From positions 1 to 6,544 of the forward strand of contig JAITAJ010000185.1 in assembly GCA_031284185.1 (NCBI GenBank): 6,544 nucleotides of DNA, given 5' to 3'. Every line of letters starts with the position of its first letter. The stretch's first letter is position 1. Below, in pieces: positions 1-5,026 of the stretch. A model generated the notes under the pieces. It ran no database searches, was not told the origin of the DNA, and was given only the letters and a program-made list of their open reading frames with translations. This DNA is from Accumulibacter sp. (GTDB lineage Bacteria; Pseudomonadota; Gammaproteobacteria; Burkholderiales; Rhodocyclaceae). The translations under genes were made by a program, and so were the position numbers.

Positions 1-644
1 TCGCCCCGGAGCCGGCGCAATCCTTCGGCCATGCGGTCGCGGAAGGACGGCGCGCGATCCCGACCGTCCGGCCTCCGCCGCGCCCGGTCGACGTTTCCCA
101 GCAAGCCGCGCAGGGACGCCGCGACATTCAGCTTCCCCGTCAGCAGCTTGCTCCAGAACTCGCGCCGCATCAGGCGTTGTCCGTAATAATGCTTGATGCG
201 GGTCCGCGCCAGGCTCTCGTCCGAACGAATCCACGGATTGAGCAGCGCGACGCCCGTGACGCGGGTATCACCCGTCGTATGCAGATACATCAGGATCGCG
301 GAGGCGGCGTCGCACAGTCCCCACAAGATGACACGGCGTAACGGTGGGCACTGCTGCAAGAAGGCATCGACGGCGGCCCCGATATCCTCGGAGACCTCCT
401 CGAAGGAACGCATCGCGCCGCCGCTGTCGCCCATGCCGCGGTAATCGAAGCGGAACACGGGATAGCCCTCCTCCGCGAGCCGGCGCGACAGAAGCAGAAA
501 CTGCCGGTGACTCCCGACGCGGTATTGCGGCCCGCCGACGACGACCAGGACGCCGCAATCGCAAGGCGCTTCAGGAAGCGCGGCAATCCCCAGCAGGGTT
601 TCGCCGGCAACGCCGAAGGTCAGGGGCGTTTCCGTATACTTCAT
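1..644 (-). CDS. Exosortase A-associated hydrolase 1 (alpha/beta-hydrolase fold), partial at the left edge
   Basis: Reading leftwards from ATG at 644 the frame is open to the window edge, giving 214 residues; I expect roughly 60 more beyond it, based on a usual family length near 270. The protein begins MKYTETPLTFGVAGETLLGI and has a GGPQYRVGSHRQF block (residues 37-49), a DYRGMGDSGG block (67-76) and a nucleophile-elbow-like GLCDA (109-113). I recognise these as the exosortase A-associated hydrolase 1 family (TIGR03100-like). The elbow carries Cys111 where most alpha/beta hydrolases have Ser, as in dienelactone hydrolases. The catalytic His would lie in the missing part. No signal peptide is visible, so it is probably cytoplasmic. 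The start overlaps the hydrolase 2 stop (ATGA, 641-644), which implies translational coupling. A role on an acyl-ACP or acyl-CoA substrate is inferred from the neighbouring ACP and ligase; the true substrate is unknown. Confidence 0.88.
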   Translation of the reverse strand, partial: MKYTETPLTFGVAGETLLGIAALPEAPCDCGVLVVVGGPQYRVGSHRQFLLLSRRLAEEGYPVFRFDYRGMGDSGGAMRSFEEVSEDIGAAVDAFLQQCPPLRRVILWGLCDAASAILMYLHTTGDTRVTGVALLNPWIRSDESLARTRIKHYYGQRLMRREFWSKLLTGKLNVAASLRGLLGNVDRARRRPDGRDRAPSFRDRMAEGLRRLRG

Positions 645-1450
645 GGTTTCAGCGCGGCAAGCGTCGCGGCGAGCAGTTCGGGACTCTCGGATATCTCCGC
701 CGTCTGCCAGAACGAAGGTCCGCGAACCGCGACGCCCCGCGCGGCATGTCCCTGCCCGCGCCATTTCTCCAGCCAACCGCCTGCCGCCGGTGACAGAGCG
801 CCGTCCGCCGTCCCGGCGACCTCCAGCCATTCGACCCGCAAGGCCCGTTCGGGCAGCGCAAGTTCCGCGCTTTCCAGTCCGTTCGCCAAGTCAGGAGCCA
901 GCGTGTAACCCGCGATTTCCACCGGACGGCCCCGTGCCAGATCCGCCTTCGCGCGATCCGGCTCTCCCGCGCCTTCCCCGGACAACATGTCCCCGGCACT
1001 CTTCAGGCGCAGGAATTGCCGAAGATGCCGCCTTCCCGATAGCACCGGCTGCCAGAGCAGCAAGCCACCGACCGCGCCGGTTTGCCGTGCCGCTTCCGCG
1101 GCCACCAGGCAACCCGCGCGCAGGCCCCAAAGCCATAAGGCCGCTGCGCTCCGCTGGCGCATCCAGTCACAGGCCCGCAGCACATCGTCGATCCAGCCCT
1201 GCCATGAGGCATCACCGAAATCCCCCGAACTATCGCCGCAACCATGTAGATCGATCTGCAACACCGTATAGCCGGCCGACGCCATCGCGCGCGCTTGCAA
1301 GGCCGCCATGCGCCGCGCCTTGTTCATTTCCTCGGCGAAGGGATGGATATAGACCACCGCGCCCTGAACCGGGACGCCCGGCTCGACGGTATGCAGGAGG
1401 CAGAAACGCCGTCCCGCGCCGACTGACAGAAAGAATGCCTCGAATGCCAT
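641..1450 (-). CDS. Exosortase A-associated hydrolase 2 (alpha/beta-hydrolase fold)
   Basis: This 269-residue protein is complete. Family-like blocks are HPFAEEMNKARRM (residues 36-48), DLHGCGDSSGDF (67-78), LWLWGLRAG (105-113), LLLWQPVLSGR and a late GPSFWQTAEI. I recognise it as the partner hydrolase found with hydrolase 1 in XrtA clusters (TIGR03101-like). The sequence follows the alpha/beta-hydrolase pattern, but the elbow G109-L-R111-A-G113 has Arg at the nucleophile position, and no His stands at the usual place near the C-terminus. Ordinary Ser-His-Asp hydrolysis therefore looks unlikely. It may be a non-catalytic partner or use other residues. It has no signal peptide or membrane segment. 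The start lies 12 bases after the ACP stop with only a weak ribosome binding site, so coupling to ACP translation is likely. Its stop overlaps the start of hydrolase 1. Confidence 0.9.
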   Translation of the reverse strand: MAFEAFFLSVGAGRRFCLLHTVEPGVPVQGAVVYIHPFAEEMNKARRMAALQARAMASAGYTVLQIDLHGCGDSSGDFGDASWQGWIDDVLRACDWMRQRSAAALWLWGLRAGCLVAAEAARQTGAVGGLLLWQPVLSGRRHLRQFLRLKSAGDMLSGEGAGEPDRAKADLARGRPVEIAGYTLAPDLANGLESAELALPERALRVEWLEVAGTADGALSPAAGGWLEKWRGQGHAARGVAVRGPSFWQTAEISESPELLAATLAALKP

Positions 1451-1462
1451 GCAGCGGGGAAA

Positions 1463-1714
1463 TCAGGCGCTCAGCTTGCCCTGAACGAAATCGGAGAGCG
1501 TACCCACGGTGGCAAACGCTGAGCCATCGATTTCGTCGTCCTCGACGATGAAATCGAAGCGCTCCTCCATCGATGTGATCAGCGCCACCACGGCCATCGA
1601 GTCGAGTTCCGGGATGGCGCCGAGCAGCGCGGTCTCGCGCGTGAAGGAATGGCCGCGCCCCTTGAGGCTCAGCACATCGTCGAGAATCGCCAACACCTCG
1701 TTGTGAACGTCCAT
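1463..1714 (-). CDS. Acyl carrier protein of the exosortase A-associated acyl module
   Basis: This is an 83-residue, acidic, ACP-sized protein. The phosphopantetheine attachment motif is visible as L37-D38-S39-M40, with Ser39 the expected modified residue. The preceding helix (EVLAILDDVLSLK) and the following one (AVVALITSMEERFDF) match the four-helix ACP fold, and the acidic stretch VEDDEID fits an ACP interaction surface. The start is set by a strong AAGGAG at 1725-1720, five bases before ATG. It is the first gene of a leftward operon with hydrolases 2 and 1, and it diverges from the acyl ligase, which is the likely loading enzyme. Fatty acid synthesis is an unlikely role: the sequence differs from typical AcpP, and no fabD, fabG or fabF is adjacent. 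The acyl group it carries is unknown. Confidence 0.9.
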   Translation of the reverse strand: MDVHNEVLAILDDVLSLKGRGHSFTRETALLGAIPELDSMAVVALITSMEERFDFIVEDDEIDGSAFATVGTLSDFVQGKLSA

Positions 1715-1719
1715 GCAAT

Positions 1720-1725
1720 CTCCTT
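1720..1725 (-). promoter_or_regulatory. Ribosome binding site of the ACP gene
   Basis: The minus strand reads AAGGAG here, five bases before the ATG at 1714. It is the strongest ribosome binding site in the window and fixes the ACP start. The two genes behind it have poor sites of their own and probably depend on coupling. Confidence 0.8.
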
Positions 1726-1771
1726 GTCAACCGCGATGGCGGGTCCGCTGAAATATTTTTTCGGGGCTGAG

Positions 1772-1777
1772 ATTATA
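1772..1777 (-). promoter_or_regulatory. Candidate -10 element for the ACP-hydrolase operon
   Basis: The minus strand reads a perfect TATAAT, 57 bases upstream of the ACP start and within one of the few AT-rich patches of the window. No convincing -35 hexamer lies 16-18 bases upstream, so this would be a weak or activator-dependent sigma-70 promoter. The same bases read TATACT on the plus strand (1774-1779), which could serve the divergent ligase, again without a good -35. Confidence 0.35.
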
Positions 1778-1822
1778 CTGTCACTGTTTCAGAAGACAGC
1801 CAACAAGAGAAGACAGAGGACA

Positions 1823-1845
1823 GAAAAACCGGGGCTCGGTTTTTC
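1823..1845. terminator. Terminator-like hairpin inside the left repeat
   Basis: GAAAAACCG (1823-1831) and CGGTTTTTC (1837-1845) form a perfect 9-base-pair stem around the loop GGGCT. The T run on the 3' arm, on both strands, resembles a bidirectional intrinsic terminator, but the GC core is only three pairs. It lies between the AT-rich patch and the ligase start, so it could limit read-through into the ligase. Confidence 0.4.
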
Positions 1846-1855
1846 TTCCCTCTTT

Positions 1856-1870
1856 CGGCGCGAAGCGCCG
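1856..1870. repeat. Short perfect GC-rich hairpin within the left repeat
   Basis: CGGCGC and GCGCCG pair perfectly around a GAA loop. The first 14 bases recur as the reverse complement at 3604-3617, which makes this the best conserved core of the repeat pair. Confidence 0.65.
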
Positions 1871-1903
1871 CAAGTCGATCTCTCTTCTGTCCTCTCGAAC
1901 ATC

Positions 1904-1939
1904 TGTCCTCTGGACTGTCCTCTGGACTGTCCTCTGGAC
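1904..1939 (+). repeat. Three perfect 12-base tandem repeats before the ligase start
   Basis: TGTCCTCTGGAC is repeated three times without a mismatch (1904-1915, 1916-1927, 1928-1939). A degenerate unit (TGTCCTCT) begins at 1888. The last unit ends 15 bases before the ligase ribosome binding site, so a change in copy number would lengthen or shorten the 5' leader without touching the coding frame. Confidence 0.9.
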
Positions 1940-1954
1940 CGTCTTCCGAATCAT

Positions 1955-1960
1955 GAGGAA
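1955..1960 (+). promoter_or_regulatory. Ribosome binding site of the acyl ligase
   Basis: GAGGAA lies nine bases before ATG at 1970 and selects that start. The frame stays open upstream to an ATG at 1649, but that extension would run through the ACP gene and the repeat, giving low-complexity residues such as repeated CPLD. Confidence 0.7.
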
Positions 1961-1969
1961 AGTAAGAGA

Positions 1970-3598
1970 ATGCCCGATTCCTGCCTGCTCCCGGAGCTCA
2001 TCGCGCGATCCGCCGAGCGTTTTCCTGAAAACGTCGCGTTGACCCATGACGAGGAGACGATGAGCTATGCCGCGCTGTGGGATCGCGTCAGCCGTTTCGC
2101 CGGCGGGATCGCCGGCCTGGGGCTGGCGCGTGGCGAGCGCGTCGCCATCTACCTCGAAAAGCGTTTCGAGACCGTGATCGCCAGCTTCGGCGTACCGGCG
2201 GCGGGCGGCGTGTTCGTTCCGCTCAACCCCCTGCTGAAACCCGAACAGGTCGCTTACATCCTGCGCGATTGCCAGGCGCGCGTCCTGCTCACCTCGCCCG
2301 AACGCCATGCCCTGCTGGCCGGGACGCTGGCATCCTGCCCCGATCTGCGGCAAGTGGCGCTGACCGGCGACGATCCGCCGGGCGTCCCGGCGGGCGCGCG
2401 TCCGTGGATCGGCTGGAATTCGTTACTGGCGATGCCCCCGCGGCCCGGCCACCGGACGATCGACGCGGACATGGCGGCGATTCTCTATACGTCGGGCAGC
2501 ACGGGCAACCCCAAGGGCGTCGTGCTCTCGCACCGGAACATGGTGGCGGGCGCGAAAAGCGTGGCGACTTACCTTGAGAATACCGCCGGCGACACATTGC
2601 TCGCCGCCCTCCCCTTGTCGTTCGACGCCGGTTTCAGCCAGCTCACCACGGCCTTCCACAGCGGCGCCCGCGTGGTTCTGCTCAACTATCTCCTGCCGCG
2701 CGACGTGTTGAAGGCGCTGGACAAGGAGCGCGTCACCGGGCTGACGGCCGTCCCGCCGCTGTACATCCAACTGGCGCGGCTCGACTGGCCGGCGACGATC
2801 ACCGGGCATCTGCGCTATTTCGCCAATACCGGCGGGCGCATGCCGCGCGAAACGCTGAGCGCCCTGCGCGCGCGCCTGCCGAAGACGAAACCCTTCCTGA
2901 TGTACGGTCTGACCGAGGCTTTCCGTTCCACCTTCCTGCCGCCGGACGAAGTCGACCGGCGTCCGGACTCGATCGGCAAGGCCATTCCGAACGCTGAAAT
3001 CCTCGTCCTGCGTGAAGACGGCACGCCTTGCGCTCCGAACGAGCCTGGCGAACTGGTGCATCGCGGCGCCCTGGTCGGCATGGGTTACTGGAACGACCCG
3101 GAAAAAACGGCCGAGCGCTACAGACCCTTGCCGACCCACGCGCCGGGCCGTGAACCGGGGCTGGTGATCCCCGAGCTGGCGGTCTGGTCGGGCGACACCG
3201 TGCGCATGGACGAAGAAGGCTTCCTGTACTTCGTCGGACGGCGCGACGAGATGATGAAGACGTCCGGCTACCGCGTCAGTCCGACCGAGGTCGAAGAAAT
3301 ACTCTACGCCACGAAGATGGTTGGTGAATGTATCGCCTTCGGCATCGATCACGAGGTATTGGGTCAGGCCATTCAGGTCATTGCCACGCCACCCGGCGAT
3401 GACCGGCTGGACGCGCGGGCGCTCCTCGCCGAATGCCGCCGGCGCATGCCGGCGTATATGCTTCCCCAGGGAATCGACGTGCGCGCGGGACCGCTGCCGC
3501 GCAACCCCAACGGCAAGATCGACCGCAAGGCGCTGTCGGCGGAATGGGTGGAACAACACGGATCAGAAGACGGAAATCAGAAGACGGAAGACGGCTAG
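1970..3598 (+). CDS. Exosortase A-associated AMP-forming acyl-CoA/ACP ligase
   Basis: This 542-residue protein is a complete adenylate-forming enzyme. It has the P-loop-like TSGSTGNPKG (residues 174-183), YGLTE (312-316), the ATP-binding SGD (407-409), the hinge-region GRRDE (423-427) followed by MMKTSGYRVSP, and the catalytic Lys516 in NPNGKIDRKAL. The family activates carboxylates as acyl-AMP and passes them to a thiol of CoA or ACP. The N-terminal LPELIARSAERFPENVAL and GLVIPELAVWSGDTVRMDEEGF match the XrtA-associated ligase family (TIGR03098-like) as I remember it. The adjacent divergent ACP is its likely acceptor. No membrane segment is seen, so it is probably cytoplasmic. The last residues (SEDGNQKTEDG) and the stop codon come from the right repeat, which makes the C-terminus unusual. 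The usual neighbour, a PLP-dependent decarboxylase, does not follow. Confidence 0.9.
   Translation: MPDSCLLPELIARSAERFPENVALTHDEETMSYAALWDRVSRFAGGIAGLGLARGERVAIYLEKRFETVIASFGVPAAGGVFVPLNPLLKPEQVAYILRDCQARVLLTSPERHALLAGTLASCPDLRQVALTGDDPPGVPAGARPWIGWNSLLAMPPRPGHRTIDADMAAILYTSGSTGNPKGVVLSHRNMVAGAKSVATYLENTAGDTLLAALPLSFDAGFSQLTTAFHSGARVVLLNYLLPRDVLKALDKERVTGLTAVPPLYIQLARLDWPATITGHLRYFANTGGRMPRETLSALRARLPKTKPFLMYGLTEAFRSTFLPPDEVDRRPDSIGKAIPNAEILVLREDGTPCAPNEPGELVHRGALVGMGYWNDPEKTAERYRPLPTHAPGREPGLVIPELAVWSGDTVRMDEEGFLYFVGRRDEMMKTSGYRVSPTEVEEILYATKMVGECIAFGIDHEVLGQAIQVIATPPGDDRLDARALLAECRRRMPAYMLPQGIDVRAGPLPRNPNGKIDRKALSAEWVEQHGSEDGNQKTEDG
3562..3589. repeat. Two perfect 14-base tandem repeats at the 3' end of the ligase
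   Basis: ATCAGAAGACGGAA occurs twice head to tail (3562-3575 and 3576-3589), followed by a partial GACGG. The units lie inside the coding frame. Because 14 is not a multiple of three, gain or loss of one unit would change the final residues and the stop. Confidence 0.85.
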
Positions 3599-3657
3599 GC
3601 TTGGGCGCTTCGCGCCGTGAGCTGGAAAAACCGGGCGCTCGGCTTCTCTCTCCTCTG
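3562..3657 (-). repeat. Hairpin-rich intergenic repeat, right copy, inverted
   Basis: Read on the minus strand, it follows the order of the left copy: CAGAGGA (3657-3651), an imperfect CCG...CGGTTTTTC region (CGGTTTTTC at 3633-3625), the identical 14-mer CGGCGCGAAGCGCC (3617-3604), AAG, then CCGTCTTCTGAT-type tandem sequence. The match is imperfect outside these blocks. It overlaps the last codons of the ligase, and its GGCGC hairpin begins six bases after the ligase stop. Confidence 0.7.
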
Positions 3658-3804
3658 AATCCGCTGAGGGCGTCGAAGCGCGGCCATCGGCAAAGCCGGC
3701 GCGCCGAAAAAAACTGTCCATCCAGACGATTGGGCAATGATCGGGAAGAATCGGACTCACGCCTCGACGCGCATCCCGGCGATGCTGGAGTCCTCATTCA
3801 TTCC

Positions 3805-3810
3805 GAGGAA
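3805..3810 (+). promoter_or_regulatory. Ribosome binding site of the SDR gene
   Basis: GAGGAA lies seven bases before ATG at 3818 and supports that start over the in-frame ATG at 3737, whose product would put 27 extra residues in front of a twin-arginine signal. I see no clear promoter in 3658-3804. Confidence 0.65.
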
Positions 3811-3817
3811 CGACATC

Positions 3818-4846
3818 ATGACCAGGAAGACAACAGCGAAGCGTTCGATCGTCGAGGACGGCATCGACGCAGACCGTCGCTCCATGATCAAGGGCGCGGC
3901 CATTGCCGGGCTGGCGGCGCTCCCCCTGACGGCAGCGGCGAAAAGCGCGTCGGCGCAACAAGCAAGGGATGCTCAGCCGGTGGAAGATCCACGCGCCCGC
4001 TTCCCGAACGATCAGCCGGCACAGGAACAGGCCTGGCCCGGACTTCAACGCGACATGACGCCGAGGCCCGACTGCGGAGAGACGAGTTACCGTGGTTCCG
4101 GACGCCTTGCCGGGCGCCGCGCCCTGATCACCGGCGGCGATTCCGGCATTGGCCGCGCGGCGGCCATCGCCTATGCGCGCGAAGGCGCCGACCTTGCGAT
4201 CAACTACCTGCCGCAGGAAGAACCCGATGCCGCGGAGGTGATCGAGCTCATCCGCCGCGAAGGCCGGAAAGCCATCGCCATTCCCGGCGACCTTCGCGCC
4301 GAGGAGTTTTGCGGGAGTCTGGTCGCCCGGGCGGAACGCGAACTCGGCGGTCTCGACATTCTCGTCAACAACGCTGGCTATGGCTGGTTCCTGCCCGACA
4401 TACTCGAACATCCGAGCGAGAAGTTCGATCAGACGATAAAGACCAATCTGTACGCGCCGTTCTGGTTGTCGAAGGCCGCCATCGCGGTGATGAAGCCGGG
4501 AAGCGTCCTCGTGTTCACGAGTTCGGTCACCGCCTTCTCGCCCGCCAGTGCCTTTCTTGGCTACAGCGCCACGAAGGCCGCGATCGTCGCCTTTACCAGC
4601 GCTCTCGCCAAGCAGGTCGCCAAACGCGGCATCCGGGTGAATGGCGTCGCCCCCGGGCCGATCTGGACGCCGATGCAGATCTATTTCGGCGCCCCCGCCA
4701 ACAACGTCGACGCTCTCAACGCTTCGACCCCCTTGGGACGCATGGGGCAGCCGGTGGAAATGGCCCCGCTCTACGTCACCCTGGCGGAAGGAGCGAGCAG
4801 CTTCGTTACCGGCAGCACCTGGTCTGCCGATGGCGGACGGCTCTAG
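3818..4846 (+). CDS. Short-chain dehydrogenase/reductase with a probable Tat signal (YhdF/YghA-like)
   Basis: This 342-residue classical SDR shows the nucleotide-binding TGGDSGIG (residues 105-112), NNAG (184-187) and the tetrad Asn210, Ser236, Tyr249 and Lys253 with the usual spacing. The approach PGLQRDMTPRPDCGETSYRGSGRLAGRRALITGG is typical of the YhdF/YghA stress-linked oxidoreductase subgroup, so a small sugar, polyol or aldehyde substrate with NAD(P) is plausible. Residues 1-46 look like a twin-arginine signal: Arg20-Arg21-Ser-Met-Ile-Lys, then a hydrophobic AAIAGLAALPL and a likely cut after Ala44-Ser-Ala46. Phe-Leu of the strict Tat consensus is replaced by Met-Ile, so export is likely but not certain. 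It follows the ligase after 219 bases holding the repeat, so it is probably a separate transcription unit. The convergent AraC gene may regulate it. The exact substrate cannot be read from sequence. Confidence 0.88.
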   Translation: MTRKTTAKRSIVEDGIDADRRSMIKGAAIAGLAALPLTAAAKSASAQQARDAQPVEDPRARFPNDQPAQEQAWPGLQRDMTPRPDCGETSYRGSGRLAGRRALITGGDSGIGRAAAIAYAREGADLAINYLPQEEPDAAEVIELIRREGRKAIAIPGDLRAEEFCGSLVARAERELGGLDILVNNAGYGWFLPDILEHPSEKFDQTIKTNLYAPFWLSKAAIAVMKPGSVLVFTSSVTAFSPASAFLGYSATKAAIVAFTSALAKQVAKRGIRVNGVAPGPIWTPMQIYFGAPANNVDALNASTPLGRMGQPVEMAPLYVTLAEGASSFVTGSTWSADGGRL

Positions 4847-4934
4847 CCCGCCCGGCTCCGGCGGCGCGATGGCCGTGTCGAAGCCTTGAGTTTCGTCCTT
4901 CGCAGCGCGCGGCATACCCGATCGCGACCGCAGG

Positions 4935-4950
4935 GCCGGACGCCTCCGGC
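4935..4950. terminator. Small hairpin between the convergent SDR and AraC genes
   Basis: GCCGGA and TCCGGC pair perfectly around CGCC. It lacks a T run, so a terminator role is weak; such stems arise easily in GC-rich spacers. Confidence 0.2.
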
Positions 4951-4980
4951 GACGCTCCGGATGGTCCCGGTCTGTCTGGG

Positions 4981-5004
4981 GCGGGCATCCAAGCGGATGC
5001 CTGC
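4981..5004. terminator. Candidate bidirectional terminator stem between the convergent genes
   Basis: GCGGGCATCC (4981-4990) and GGATGCCTGC (4995-5004) form a 10-base-pair stem with one G-U pair around the loop AAGC. It sits 134 bases after the SDR stop and 22 bases beyond the AraC stop. There is no clear U run on either side, so it could slow polymerase or protect 3' ends but is not a textbook intrinsic terminator. Confidence 0.4.
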
Positions 5005-5026
5005 TTCCACGGACGGGAGTTTCGGG

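Larger units (their letters stand above)
1811..1943 (+). repeat. Hairpin-rich intergenic repeat, left copy
   Basis: This block resembles the reverse complement of 3562-3657. Shared parts in order are CAGAGGA (1814-1820), a CCG...CGGTTTTTC hairpin (1823-1845), the identical 14-mer CGGCGCGAAGCGCC (1856-1869), AAG, and a run of TCTTCTGTCCTCT-type sequence. It ends in a 12-base tandem repeat. It contains no open reading frame of its own and looks like a REP- or MITE-like dispersed element. It occupies half of the ACP-ligase intergenic region. Confidence 0.7.

Noticed and set aside
643..1551. A 302-codon plus-strand frame opposite hydrolase 2
   Set aside because: The product is rich in Arg, Pro and Ser with no fold signal, while the minus-strand frame matches a known family throughout.
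1725..1730. TTGACA on the minus strand as a -35 box
   Set aside because: It is 11 bases from the ACP start and overlaps the AAGGAG by one base; its -10 would fall inside the coding sequence.
1888..1943. CRISPR-like array
   Set aside because: The 12-base units are contiguous with no spacers and far too short.
1649..1969. Longer N-terminal extension of the ligase from ATG 1649
   Set aside because: It would overlap the ACP gene and translate the 12-base repeats. The ribosome binding site and the family start both favour 1970.
1715..1969. Sigma-54 (-24/-12) promoter, sought because PEP-CTERM genes can be RpoN-controlled
   Set aside because: No GG-N10-GC pair with a fitting context was found on either strand of the intergenic region.
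2423..3559. A 378-codon open frame antisense to the ligase
   Set aside because: It lies fully opposite a well-supported enzyme gene, and its translation shows no recognisable motif.
3794..4915. A 373-codon open frame antisense to the SDR
   Set aside because: It is the mirror of a complete SDR with all catalytic residues, and has no domain of its own.
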